From assembly GCF_905171765.1 (NCBI RefSeq), contig NC_053390.1:515492852-515556851 (forward strand): 64,000 bases of DNA. The letters run 5' to 3'. This document shows, piece after piece, positions 1 through 10,640 of the stretch. The DNA is from Bufo bufo (taxonomy: Eukaryota > Chordata > Amphibia > Anura > Bufonidae). Numbering within the stretch: position 1 is the stretch's first letter; the number at the start of each line of letters is the position of its first letter. Under the pieces are notes generated by a model. The model had not been told where the DNA came from. It worked only from the letters and a program-made list of their open reading frames with translations, and ran no database searches. The translations under genes were made by a program, and so were the position numbers.

Positions 1-69
1 TGAGGCAGGGTGTGTCTGTTGTGTGAGAGGCTGCAGTTCACACCCTGCAAGGCGCATGTGAAGCAAACA

Positions 70-806
70 CTAGCCTGTGGACTCTTTTAAAGGGCAGGCC
101 AATTGTTTCAGGGATCAATAGCCTCACACAGCAGACCCTTCGTCCTAACTCTCCCCTCATATGTGGGTGATTCTGTGGAGGTTGTTAACAAGCTGGATGG
201 CCTCCACGTCGAGGTCCATACGTTGCTTGCCATTCTTGATGTGGAGGCCCTCTATAGCTCCATTCCCCATGAGGGTGAAATAGAGGCGGTACGGTATTTT
301 TTACCGCAAAGAGGGACATAATTTTTCCCACATAATGAGTTTGTCATCAACCTCATTAGGGTAATTCTCTATCACAACGTGTTTTTATTAAATCGCCGTT
401 TCTACCACCAGCTCAAGGGCGTGGCCATGGGGTGTCCATGTGCGCCATCTTATGCCAACCTGTACCTGGGCTGGTGGGAGATGAAATTTTGCCATGGTCC
501 TCTTATAACTCGATGTGGCTTAGGTACATCGATGATGTGCGGATCCTCTGGACAGGGACAGTGGAACAATACAGTGAATTTGTCAAGGCCCTAAATACTA
601 ACAAATGTGGCTTTCTCGATTTAAATATTATGAAGACTGAGGATGGTAAAATTTATACCAGTCTATTTTGTAAACAAACATCAACTAACAGCCTGTTGCA
701 CTGGGATAGCTGCCACCCTCTTCCTCTAAAGAGAGGGATATCAAAGGGACAGTATCTCAGGGTTAGACTCAATTGTTCTTCCATCTCAGATTTTTTGCAT
801 AAAAGC
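70..806 (+). pseudogene. Penelope-like reverse transcriptase fragment
   Basis: In pieces from three frames one can read GRPIVSGI (about 91-114), the segment LDVEALYSSIPH (motif A, catalytic Asp, about 235-270), the template-handling block with KGVAMGCPCAPSYANLYL (about 415-468), and the catalytic YIDD box (525-536), followed by a thumb-like block with LPLKRGISKGQYLR. These are the Penelope RT motifs in order. A TAA ends the first frame at 319-321. A frameshift near 480 moves the code to another frame, which stops at 807-809. The enzyme would have copied element RNA by target-primed synthesis. It cannot be made as a single protein from this copy. Confidence 0.85.
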
Positions 807-816
807 TAAAGACCCA

Positions 817-1555
817 GTGAGTAGGTTTTTGAGACAAGGATACCCTCACAAGGTTCTTGCATCTGCTTACCAACACTTGGTCGCATGCGCCCGTGAGTCC
901 CTCCTTAATCCAAGAAAGAGACAGGGGGATGATGAACAGATTCTACTTATAGCAACTTTTGATGCAGCGGTGTGGTTCGGGACATTTTACAAAAACACTG
1001 GGTGTTGCCTTAAAATAGATACTGACATTTCACATCTTGTGGGTGATCGGCCAACTCTAACTTATCATAGGGGGCACAATTTGAGGGATAGACTAGTTCA
1101 TAGCTTCTTTCAGACTCCGCCTCCAGATACTTGGCTGACCAACCCCATGCAAGGGACTTTCCGTTGTAGTGGCTGTTTGGCATGTGATTCAATTAAACCA
1201 GGCCGCTCTATTATGAGCACGACCACCTACAGATCATACAGTATTAGATGTTTTGTAAACTGCAGATCCTCTGGCCTTGTGTACTTGGCCATATGTATTT
1301 CTGGCTTGCAATACATTGGAAAAACGATTCGTAAATTTTGCCGGAGGATTGGCGAACATCTAAATTATATTAAGAAAAATGCAGATACTCCTATCGCACG
1401 CCATATCAATTTACATCACTCTGGAGATGTACGTTCGATCCTATTTCAAGGGATTGAGATCATAAGACCATCTCCGAGAGGAGGCAATTTCCTCCGGAAA
1501 GAAGCCTAGTGGACCTTTAGGCTGAACACAATGCAACCTTTAGGCTTAAATTATC
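817..1555 (+). pseudogene. Penelope-like GIY-YIG endonuclease domain
   Basis: An open frame of 230 codons (817-1509). A cysteine cluster RCSGCLACD (residues about 116-124) and a further CFVNC (145-149) precede the nuclease core: VYL at residues 155-157 and YIG at 166-168 stand for the GIY and YIG halves, followed by the conserved Arg in FCRRIGEH (173-181). The nuclease nicks the target during retrotransposition. The TAG at 1507-1509 looks premature: the same frame continues with WTFRLNTMQPLGLN, which fits the usual C-terminus of the family. The frame is displaced from the RT by about one base near 800. The first Met is not a true start, since the domain belongs to the RT polyprotein. Confidence 0.82.
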
Positions 1556-1575
1556 ATCATTATCACCTTTGTTCC

Positions 1576-2411
1576 TGTCACAGTAGTTATGCCCAGATAT
1601 GTGCCCTCACATAGTAGTTATGTCAAATATGTGTCCCCTTACAGTAGTTATGCCCAGATATGTGCCTACCTCACAGTAGTAATGCCAGATTATGTGTCCC
1701 CTCACAGTAGTAATGCCCAGTTATGTGTCCCCTCACAGTAGTAATGCCCAGTTATGTGCCCCCTCACAGTAGTAATGCCAAATATGTGCCCCCTGACAGT
1801 AGTAATGCCAGATTATGTGCCCCTCACACTAGTAATGCCAGATTATGTGCCCCTCACAGTAGTTATGCCAGATTATGTGCCCTTTCACAGTATTTATGCC
1901 CAGTTATGTGCCCCCTCAAAGCAGATATGCCCTGATATGTGCCCCCTCAGAGTGATTATGCCAGATTATGTGTCCTCTTACAGTAGTAATGCCAGATTAT
2001 GTGTCCCCTCATAGTAGTAATGCCAGATTATGTGTCCCCTCACAGAAGTAATGCCAGATTATGTGCCCCCTCACAGTAGTAATGTCAGATTATGTGCCCC
2101 TCACAGTAGTTATGGCAGATTATGTGCCCCTTCACAGTATTTATGCCCAGTTATGTGCCCCCTCAAAGTAGTTATGTGCCCCCTCAAACTAGTTATGCCC
2201 AGATATGTGCCCCCTCAGAGTGGTTATGCCAGATTTTGTGTCCCCTCACAGTAGTAATGCCAGAATATGTGCCCCTTCACAGTATTTATGCCTAATTATG
2301 TGCCCCCTCAATGTAGATATGCCCAGATATGTTCCCCCTCAGAGTAGTTATGCCAGATTATGTGCCCCCTCAGAGTGGTTATGACAGATTTAGTGTCCCC
2401 TCACAGTAGTA
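1576..2411. repeat. 31-bp minisatellite
   Basis: About 27 degenerate copies of a unit of 30-31 bp with core CAGTAGTAATGCCAGATTAT. Single-base changes and small indels separate the copies. Short open frames on both strands here follow from the repeat and are not genes. It starts right behind the Penelope-like coding end, so it may have been part of that element's 3' region. Confidence 0.9.
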
Positions 2412-2876
2412 ACCCACATGGAAGAAAAATATATTTTAAATATATGTAAAAAAAAAAAATCTTAATATATTTTTTTCTAATATATTGACATATATTTTAA
2501 ATACTACAATTTTGGCCGTTTTAAATATATTTCAAAAATATATTGCAATATATTTGTGGATATATTTTTCAATACATGCTCCAATGCATGCTGAAACATA
2601 TTTTAAAAAGATATTTAGGCATGCATTGTGAAATATGCTGTGAATATATAATAGAATATATATCACATGCATTTATAAATGTATTTAGTAATATATTACT
2701 GTGGCCATAAATATATTTCAAAATGTATTTTGGAAGACATTGTGAAATATGCTGTGAATATGTTCTAGAATATATATTACATGCATTTATAAATTCATTT
2801 AGTAATATATTATTGTGGCCATAAATATATTTCAAAATGTATGTAGGAATGCATTGTGAAATATGCTGTGAATATA
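2412..2876. repeat. AT-rich DNA and 114-bp tandem array, left part
   Basis: 2412-2570 is AT-rich sequence with many ATATATT runs. From about 2575 the sequence repeats with a period of 114 bp: the word AAATATGCTG recurs at 2631, 2745 and 2859. Each monomer carries CACATGCATTTATAAATG and GTGGCCATAAATATAT. The array is interrupted at 2876 by a TA-specific transposon and resumes at 6137. Confidence 0.9.
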
Positions 2877-4540
2877 CAGGGTGGGCCATTTATATGGATA
2901 CACCTTAATAAAATGGGAATGGTTGGTGATATTAACTTCCTGTTTGTGGCACATTAGTATATGCGAGGGGGGAAACTTTTTAAGATGGGTGGTGACCATG
3001 GCGGCAATTTTGAAGTCGGCCATTTTGAATCCAACTTTTGTTTTTTCAATAGGAAGAGGGTCATGTGACACATGAAACTTATTGGGAATTTCACAAGAAA
3101 AACAATAGTGTGCTTGGTTTTAACGTAACTTTATTCTTTCATGAGTTATTTACAAGTTTCTGACCACTTATAAAATGTGTTCAATGTGCAGCCCATTGTG
3201 TTGGATTGTCAATGCAACCCTCTTCTCCCACTCTTCACACACTGATAGCAACACCGCAGGAGAAATGCTAGCACAGGCTTCCAGTATCCATAGTTTCAGG
3301 TGCTGCACATCTCGTATCTTCACAGCATAGACAATTGCCTTCAGATGACCCCAAAGATAGAAGTCTAAGGGGGTCATATCGGGAGACCTTGGAGGCCATT
3401 CAACTGGCCCACTATGACCAATCCACTTTCCAGGAAACTGTTCATCTAAGGAATGCTCGGACCTGACACCCATAATGTAGTGGTGCACCATCTTGCTGGA
3501 GAAACTCAGGGAACGTGCCAGCTTCAGTGCATAAAGAGGGAAACACATCATCATGGAGCAATTTCGCATATCCAGTGGCCTTGAGGTTTCCATTGATGAA
3601 GAATGGCCCACTATCTTTGTACCCCATATACCACACCATACCATCAATTTTTTTGTTCCAACAGTCTTGGAGGGATCTATCCAATGTGGGTTAGTGTCAG
3701 ACCAATAGCGGTGGTTTTGTTTGTTAACTTCACCATTCACATAAATGTTTGCCTCATCACTGAACAAAATCTTCTGCGTAAACTGAGGGTCCTGTTCCAA
3801 TTTTTGTTTTGCCCATTCTGCAAATTCAGTGCGCCGATCTGGGTCATCCTCGTTGAGATGCTGCAGTAGCTGGAGTTTGTAAGGGTGCCATTTGTGAGTA
3901 GCTAATATCCGCCGAAGGGATGTTCGACTAATGCCACTCTCAAGTGACATGCGGCGAGTGCTACGCTGTGGGCTCTTGCTGAATGAAGCTAAGACAGCCA
4001 CTGATGTTTCTTCATTAGAGACAGATTTCATGCGTCCATATTTTGGCAAATCCAACACTGAACCAGTTTCACGAAACTTAGCAAGCAGTTTGCTAACTGT
4101 AGCATGGGAGATGGGTGGTCTCGTAGGGTGTCTTGCATTGAAATCTGCTGCAATGACCCGGTTACTGCGTTCACCAGACATCAACACAATTTCTATCCGC
4201 TCCTCACGTGTTAACCCTCGGTGACATGTCAATGGCTGTAAACAAAGAGAAACTTGTAAATAACTCATGAAAGAATAAAGTTACGTTAAACCCAAGCACA
4301 CCATTGTTTTTCGTGTGACATTTCCAATAAGTTTGATGTGTCACATGACCCTCTTCCTATTGAAAAAACAAAAGTTGGATTCAAAATGGCCGACTTCAAA
4401 ATGTCACCACCAATGTCATAGTCACCACCCATCTTAAAAAGTTTCCCTCCTCACATATACTAATGTGCCACAAACAGGAAGTTAATATCACCAACCATTC
4501 CCATTTTATTAAGGTGTATCCATATAAATGGCCCACCCTG
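2877..4540 (-). mobile_element. mariner-type element with long inverted repeats
   Basis: A 1664-bp element flanked by TA on both sides (2875-2876 and 4541-4542). The termini CAGGGTGGGCCATTTATATG are inverted. Similarity between the ends continues for roughly 285 bp (2877-3160 against 4257-4540) with only small differences, far longer than the about 30-bp ends of classical mariner. The transposase lies on the minus strand and its ATG falls inside the right inverted repeat. The near-identity of the two ends suggests fairly recent activity of the family. Confidence 0.9.
3168..4268 (-). pseudogene. mariner/IS630-type transposase with two compensating frameshifts
   Basis: The minus-strand frame is open for 366 codons and begins in the right inverted repeat. 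An N-terminal helix-turn-helix region (LTREERIEIVLMSGERSN, then ISHATVSKLLAKFRETG) is followed by the first catalytic Asp in FSDEANIYVNGEV and the third in SPDMTPLDFYLWG. The central piece holding the second Asp, FLQQDGAPLHY, is read only in another minus frame (3442-3684). This copy therefore has a frameshift near 3620 and a second one near 3470 that restores the frame; the residues between them in the long frame are nonsense. Counting through the correct frames gives about 41 residues between the second and third Asp, which fits a DD41D arrangement rather than DD34D. The protein cannot be catalytic as it stands. Confidence 0.82.
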
Positions 4541-4554
4541 TATAATAGAATATA

Positions 4555-6136
4555 CACTGCTCAAAAAAATAAAGGGAACACTTAAACAACACAATGTAAC
4601 TCCAAGTCAATCACACTTCTGTGAAATCAAACTGTCCACTTAGGAAGCAACAGACAGTGATAATCAATTTCACATGCTGTTGTGAAAATGGGATAGACAA
4701 CAGGTGGAAATTATAGGCAATTAGCAAGACACCTCCAATAAAGGAGTGGTTCTGCAGGTGGTGACCCCAGACCACTTCTCAGTTCCTATGCTTCCTGGCT
4801 GATGTTTTGGTCACTTTTGAATGCTGGCGGTGCTTTCACTCTAGTGGTAGCATGAGACGGAGTCTACAACCCACACAAGTGGCTCAGGTAGTGCAGCTTA
4901 TCCAGGATGGCACATCAATGCAAACTGTGGCAAGAAGGTTTGCTGTGTCTGTCAGCGTAGTGCCCAGAGCATGGAGGCGCTACCAGGAGACAGGCCAGTA
5001 CATCAGGAGACGTGGAGGAGGCCGTAGGAGGGCAACAACCCAGCAGCAGGACCGCTACCTCCGCCTTTGTGCAAGGAGGAACAGGAGGAGCACTGCCAGA
5101 GCCCTGCAAAATGACCTCCAGCAGGCCACAAATGTGCATGTGTCTGCTCAAACGGTCAAAAACAGACTCCATGAGGGTGATATGAGGGCCCGAGGTCCAC
5201 AGGTGGGGGTTGTGATTACAGCCCAACACCGTGCAGGATGTTTGGCATTTGCCAGAGAACACCAAGATTGGCAAATTCGCCACTGGCGCCCTGTGCTCTT
5301 CACAGATGAAAGCAGGTTCACACTGAGTACATGTGACAGACGTGACAGAGTCTGGAGACGCCGTGGAGAACGTTCTGCTGCCTGCAACATCCTCCAGCAT
5401 GACCGGTTTGGCATTGGTTTAGTAATGGTGTGGGGTGGCATTTCTTTGGAGGGCCGCACAGCCCTCCATGTGGTCGCCAGAGGTAGCCTGACTGCCATTA
5501 GGTACCGAGATGAGATCCTCAGACCCATTGTGAGACCATATGCTGGAGCGGTTGGCCCTGGGTTGCTCCTAATGCAAGACAATGCTAGACCTCATGTGAC
5601 TGGAGTGTGTCAGCAGTTCCTGCAAGACGAAGGCATTGATGCTATGGACTGGCCCGCCCGTTCCCCAGACCTGAATCCAATTGAGCACATCTGGGACATC
5701 ATGTCTCGCTCTATCCACCAACGTCACGTTGCACCACAGACTGTCCAGGAGTTGGCAGATGCTTTAGTCCAGGTCTGGGAGGAGATCCCTCAGGAGACCG
5801 TCCGCCACCTCATCAGGAGCATGCACAGGCATTGTAGGGAGGTCATACAGGCACGGGGAGGCCACACACACCACTAAGCCTCATTTTGACTTGTTTTAAA
5901 GACATTACATCAAAGTTGGATCAGCCTGTAGTGTGTTTTTCCACTTTAATTTTGAGTGTGACTCCAAATACAGACCTCCATGGGTTGAAAAATTTGATTT
6001 CCATTTTTTTATTTTTGTGTGATTTTGTTGTCAGCACATTCAACTATGTAAAGAACAAAGTATTTCAGAAGAATATTTAATTAACTCAGATCTAGGATGT
6101 GTTATTTTTGTGTTCCCTTTATTTTTTTGAGCAGTG
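4555..6136 (+). mobile_element. Tc1-type element, structurally complete
   Basis: A 1582-bp element between TA dinucleotides (4553-4554 and 6137-6138). The ends are inverted: CACTGCTCAAAAAAATAAAG at the left matches the complement of the right end, about 27 bp in all including GGGAACAC. One open transposase frame lies between them on the plus strand. A second, 5'-deleted copy of the same family is at 44340-45339. It sits in the same satellite monomer as the neighbouring mariner element, 12 bp away from it. Confidence 0.93.
4807..5877 (+). CDS. Tc1 transposase (DD34E), open reading frame intact
   Basis: A 356-codon frame. The likely start is the ATG at 4852 (MRRSLQPTQ), giving 341 residues, the usual Tc1 size; the upstream ATG adds 15 residues without family character. 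Residues about 16-115 form the paired-type DNA-binding part: a first helix-turn-helix, a basic GRPR-like linker RRRGGGRRR (67-75) and a second helix-turn-helix. The catalytic triad is D167 (LFTDESRF), D258 (MQDNARPH) and E293 (NPIEH), with 34 residues between D258 and E293. The glycine-rich block MVWGGIS is present. No stop or frameshift is seen. The enzyme cuts and joins the element ends at TA targets in the nucleus. Whether it is active cannot be read from the sequence. Confidence 0.93.
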   Translation: MVTFECWRCFHSSGSMRRSLQPTQVAQVVQLIQDGTSMQTVARRFAVSVSVVPRAWRRYQETGQYIRRRGGGRRRATTQQQDRYLRLCARRNRRSTARALQNDLQQATNVHVSAQTVKNRLHEGDMRARGPQVGVVITAQHRAGCLAFAREHQDWQIRHWRPVLFTDESRFTLSTCDRRDRVWRRRGERSAACNILQHDRFGIGLVMVWGGISLEGRTALHVVARGSLTAIRYRDEILRPIVRPYAGAVGPGLLLMQDNARPHVTGVCQQFLQDEGIDAMDWPARSPDLNPIEHIWDIMSRSIHQRHVAPQTVQELADALVQVWEEIPQETVRHLIRSMHRHCREVIQARGGHTHH

Positions 6137-6712
6137 TATATCACATGCATTTAAAAATGTATTTAGTAATATATTACTGTGGCCATAAATATATTTTGAA
6201 ATGTATTTTGGAAGACATTGTGAAATATGCTGTGAATATGTTCTAGAATATATATTACATGCATTTATAAATGCATTTAGTAATATATTATTGTGGCCAT
6301 AAATATATTTCTAAATGTATGTAGGAATGCATTGCGAAATATGCTGTGAATATATAATAGAATATATATCACATGCATTTAAAAATGTATTTAGTAATAT
6401 ATTACTGCGGCCATAAATATATTTTGAAATGTATTTTGGAAGACATTGTGAAATATGCTGTAAATATGTTATAGAATATATATTACATGCATTTATAAAT
6501 GCATTTAGTAATATATTACTTTGGCCATAAATATATATCAAAATGTATTTTGGACTGTACTGTGAATATGTTCTGGAATATTATGTTAAATGTACTTCTG
6601 AATGCAAAATATGTGAGGGAGAAATAAAAAAAAAACCACTTTACTATTATATTCTGAAATGCATTTGTAATGTATTTTATATATCATAGGCCTATAAAAT
6701 AGTCAAGTATTA
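6137..6712. repeat. 114-bp AT-rich tandem array, right part, and AT-rich tail
   Basis: The array left at 2876 continues here with the same monomers (CACATGCATTTAAAAATG, GTGGCCATAAATATAT) to about 6590, for about seven copies in total when the two inserted transposons are removed. 6590-6712 is AT-rich sequence without a clear repeat. Confidence 0.88.
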
Positions 6713-7682
6713 GGCCCCTTTCGCACGGGAAAGAATTCCGCGCGTGAAGTGAACGCATTGCACCCACACTGAATCCGGACCCATTCACTTCAATGGGGCT
6801 GTGCAGATGAGCGGTGTTTTTTCACGCATCACTTGTACATTGAGTGAAAATTGCATCATATTCTATATTTTGCATTTTTCACGCAACGCAGGCCCCCTAG
6901 AAATGAATGGGGCTGCGTGAAAATCTATAGCATCTGCAAGCAAGTGCAGATGCAATGCGATTTGCACACATGGTTGCTAAGGAGATGAAGGATGAGTGAC
7001 TTGGGACCCCATTTACTTTATTATTTTCCCTTAAAACATGGTTATAAGGGAACATAATAACATTCTTAATACAGGATGCTTACTAAAAAGTGCCTTGAGG
7101 GGTTAATTTTTTTTTACTCACCTCATCCAATTGTTTGCGCACCTGTGATCCTCTTCTTTGTTCTTCTTAAAGGACCTGCAAAAGGACCTTTGATGACTTA
7201 ATCGTGCTCACCACGTGGTGAGCGTGGTGACATCAGCGCAGGTCCTGCTGAATGAAGATAGAAGGACCTTACGTCATCAAAGGTCCCTTTGAAGGTCCTC
7301 AAAGAAGAAGAAGGAAGACAATGCCTGGCTGTGTGATCAAGTGGATGAGTAAATTTTATTTTTATTTTTAACCCCTCAAGGCACATTTTAGTAAGCATTC
7401 TGTATTAAGAAAGTTATTATGTTCCATTATAACCATGTTATAAGGGAAAATAATAAAATCTACACAACACCGAATCAAAACCCGAACTTCAGTGAAGAAG
7501 TTCGGGTCTGGGTACCACATTCAGTTTTTTTCTCACGCGTGTGCAAAATGCATTGCACTCGCACTGAAAAAACTGAACAACGCAATCGCAGTCAAAACTG
7601 ACTGAATTGTGTACGCACTTGCACCCGCAATGCACCCGGGATGCATCCGGAGCAAATCCGGAACACCCGTGTGAAAGAGGCC
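6713..7682. mobile_element. Harbinger-like MITE with a long internal hairpin
   Basis: The ends GGCCCCTTTCGCACGGG (left) and CCCGTGTGAAAGAGGCC (right) are inverted. The left flank is TTA and the right flank TTT, close to the 3-bp TWA duplication expected for PIF/Harbinger. Inside, about 7010-7150 is repeated inverted at 7320-7465 (both contain ACCATGTTATAAGGG or its complement), so most of the element can fold back. No transposase is encoded. Confidence 0.7.
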
Positions 7683-7933
7683 TTTCTAAGAATTTTTATA
7701 ATATATTTCCAATGCATTTCAAATATAATCCACTACGTTAAAAAATGTATAGTATTCAATTCCAAAACATTTTCTGAATGAAGACAAAAAACAGTACAAT
7801 AAACAAATCTTGTATTATATTATTATCATGTAAAAATACAATAGAATACAATAGAAAAACACTTGTACAACACTCTGTTAACATTTTTGAAACTTAATTG
7901 CATTATAAAAATTATTTCTGTAAATCTGCTGAG
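7683..7933. other. AT-rich sequence, nothing recognised
   Basis: AT-rich unique-looking sequence between two mobile elements. No open frame, repeat or regulatory site that I can support. Confidence 0.6.
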
Positions 7934-9757
7934 TAGAGTTGAGCGAACACCTGGATGTTCGGGTTCGAGAAGTTCGGCCGAACTTCCCGGAAATTTTCGG
8001 GTTCGGGATCCGAACCCGACCCCATTGAAGTCAATGGGGACCCGAACTTTTCGGCACTAAAAAGGCTGTAAAACAGCCCAGGAAAGAGCTAGAGGGCTGC
8101 AAAAGGCAGCAACATGTAGGTAAATCCCCTGCAAACAAATGTGGATAGGGAAATTAATTAAAATAAAAATAAAATAAATAAAAATTAACCAATATCAATT
8201 GGACAGAGGTCCCATAGCAGAGAATCTGGCTTCACGTCAGCAGAGAATCAGTCTCTTCATGCCATAGCAGAGAATCTGGCTTCACGTCACCCACCACTGT
8301 AACAGTCCATTGTCATATATTTAGGCCCCGGCACCCAGGCAGAGGAGAGAGGTGCCGTAACAGAGAATCTGGCTTCATGTCAGCAGAGAATCAGTCTGCA
8401 TGTCATAGCAGAGAATCATGCTTTACGTCACCCAACACTGGAATAGTCCATTGTCAGATATTTAGACCCAGGCACCCAGGCAGAGGAGAGAGGTCCCGTA
8501 ACAGAGAATCTGGCTTCATGTCAGCAGAGAATCAGTCTGCATGTCCTAGCAGAGAATCATGCTTTACGTCACCCAACACTGGAATAGTCCATTGTCAGAT
8601 ATTTAGGCCCAGGCACCCAGGCAGAGGAGAGAGGTCCTGTAACAGAGAATTTGGCTTCATGTCAGCAGAGAATCAGTCTGCATGTCATAGCAGAGAATCA
8701 TGCTTTACGTCACCCAAAACTGGAACAGTCCATTGTCAGATATTTAGGCCCAGGCACCCAGGCAGAGGAGAGAGGTCCCGTAACAGAGAATCTGGCTTCA
8801 TGTCAGCAGAGAATCAGTCTGCATGTCATAGCAGAGAATCATGCTTTACGTCACCCAACACTGGAACAGTCCATTGTCAGATATTTAGGCCCAGGCACCC
8901 AGGCAGAGGAGAGAGGTCCTGTAACAGAGAATTTGGCTTCATGTCAGCAGAGAATCAGTCTGCATGTCATAGCAGAGAATCATGCTTTACGTCACCCAAC
9001 ACTGGAACAGTCCATTGTCAGATATTTAGGCCCAGGCACCCAGGCAGAGGAGAGAGGTCCCGTAACAGAGAATCTGGCTTCATGTCAGCAGAGAATCAGT
9101 CTTCATGTCATAGCAGAGAATCAGGCTTCACGTCACCCATCACTGGAACAGGCCACTGTCAGATATTTTTAGGCCCCGGCACCCAGGCAGAGGAGAGAGG
9201 TCCCGTAACAGAGAATCTGGCTTTATGTCAGCAGAGAATCAGTCTGCATGTCATAGCAGAGAATCATGCTTTACGTCACCCAACACTGGAACAGTCCATT
9301 GTCAGATATTTAGGCCCAGGCACCCAGGCAGAGGAGAGAGGTCCCATAACAGAGAATCTGGCTTCATGTCAGCAGAGAATCAGTCTGCATGTCATAGCAG
9401 AGAATCATGCTTTACGTCACCCAACACTGGAACAGTCCATTGTCAGATATTTAGGCCCAGGCACCCAGGCAGAGGAGAGAGGTCCCGTAACAGAGAATCT
9501 GGCTTCATGTCAGCAGAGAATCAGTCTTCATGTCATAGCAGAGAATCAGGCTTCACGTCACCCACCACTGGAACAGGCCACTGTCAGATATTTTTAGGCC
9601 CCGGCACCCAGGCAGAGGAGAGAGGTCCCATAACAGAGATTCAGGCTTCATGTCAGCAGAGAATCAGTCTTCATGTCATAGCAGAGAATCAGGCTTCACG
9701 TCACCCACCACTGGAACAGGCCACTGTCAGATATTTTTAGGCCCCGGCACCCAGGCA
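7934..9757. mobile_element. hAT element end with subterminal satellite, partial
   Basis: Starts with TAGAGTTGAGCGAACACC, the terminus shared with 19134 and 63014 in this window, followed by a self-complementary GTTCGG/CCGAAC stretch to about 8060 and a short AT-rich spacer. The rest is a 141-bp tandem array. No matching right terminus is found, so only one end of the hAT element is present. The copy at 63014 has the same order (terminus, spacer, array) and continues into transposase sequence. Confidence 0.8.
8190..9757. repeat. 141-bp tandem array
   Basis: About eleven copies of a 141-bp unit; the word CAGCAGAGAA recurs at 8381, 8522, 8663 and 8804, exactly 141 bp apart. Units carry CACTGGAACAGTCCATTGTC and AGGCACCCAGGCAGAGGAGA. 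Copies in the middle are nearly identical, the outer ones more diverged, which points to recent expansion by unequal exchange. The period is a multiple of three, which explains the long open frames through it; they are not genes. Confidence 0.92.
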
Positions 9758-9850
9758 GAATTTCTCCCAATTCAGACAGCTGGTACTGAATTGGGAGAAA
9801 TTCCAAATACCTGTCAAATTCCAAATACCTTGGAATTTGGAATTGATCAA
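9758..9850. repeat. Two adjacent hairpins
   Basis: GAATTTCTCCCAATTCA at 9758-9774 is perfectly inverted at 9787-9803 (17-bp arms, 12-base loop). A second, shorter inverted stretch around AATTCCAAAT / TTGGAATT follows at about 9814-9845. They lie between the 141-bp array and a MITE. Probably the remains of another fold-back repeat. Confidence 0.7.
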
Positions 9851-9857
9851 CGGTATA

Positions 9858-10283
9858 GGCCTCATGCACACGACCGTTGTTTTATTCCGTGTCAGTTGTG
9901 CAGTTTTTTTCGTGATTTTCTGCGGACCCATTGACTTTCAATGGGTCCGTTGAAAACTCGGCTAATGCACCGTTTGTCATCCGCGTCCGTGATCCGTGGT
10001 TCCAGTCCGTCAAAAAAATATAACCTGTCCTATTATTTTCGCGGAAAACGGTTTGCGGACCCATTCAAGTCAATGGGACCGCTAAAAAACACAGAGGCAC
10101 ACAAGATTGTCATCCGCGTCCGCATGGCAAACCTGTCTTAGATTATTTTTTTACTTTCCTTCATGTCTGGTGATCCTCCAAAAATAAAGGAAGACACACG
10201 GAAACAAAAACGGAAACGGATCACGGAACAACGGAACCCCATTTTGCAGAACGGAATACAACAACAGTCGTGTGCATGAGGCC
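9858..10283. mobile_element. Harbinger-like MITE
   Basis: 426 bp with inverted ends GGCCTCATGCACACGACCGT and its complement at the right. The flanks are ATA and TTA, compatible with a diverged 3-bp TWA duplication. It is rich in GCGGACCCATT and CAATGGGTCCG stretches that pair with one another. The same family is at 29570-29847 and 53407-53732. No coding capacity. Confidence 0.8.
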
Positions 10284-10640
10284 TTAGTTTGTAACGCACT
10301 AGCCCCGTCTACATGGGCTGCTTATTCAGCAGCATGGAATAAGTGGAGTACATTCTGCTCAGTCAATAATTTCAAAGAGCAGAAAAATAATATTTTCAAG
10401 TTATCCTTTTTATTGCAAATCTTTTAAAATGGGCAAAAAAGGAGATTACATTCAAAAAATTGTATCCGGCATAGCTTTTTTCCCCAAAAATCTTAATATC
10501 CCCCCTTTTACGTCCAATTTTCAGTTAAAATAAATAATCAAAGGATCTAAAAAAATTATCCCTGAAAACAATAGAACCAGACCATTATCTCTAGAATCTT
10601 TACAGAAATTCGTTGAATACCTACTAACACCTACCATTTG
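10284..10640. other. Nothing recognised
   Basis: Unique-looking AT-rich DNA between two MITE-like stretches. I see no gene or repeat. Confidence 0.6.

Larger units (their letters stand above)
1..1575 (+). mobile_element. Penelope-like retroelement, 5'-truncated and broken
   Basis: The window opens inside a Penelope-like element. A reverse transcriptase is followed by a GIY-YIG endonuclease in one transcriptional direction, which is the defining order of endonuclease-bearing Penelope-like elements. At least one in-frame stop (319-321), a frameshift near 480 and another near 800 break the reading frame, so the copy is dead. The 5' part lies outside the window or is missing. The 3' side runs directly into a 31-bp minisatellite. 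Family call is by motif only. Confidence 0.85.

Noticed and set aside
4915..5582. Minus-strand frames of 161 and 144 codons
   Set aside because: Antisense shadows of the Tc1 transposase; the same shadows occur opposite 44323-44786.
8377..9740. Open frame of 406 codons and overlapping ones
   Set aside because: Product of the 141-bp tandem array, whose period is divisible by three; all frames repeat the same words.
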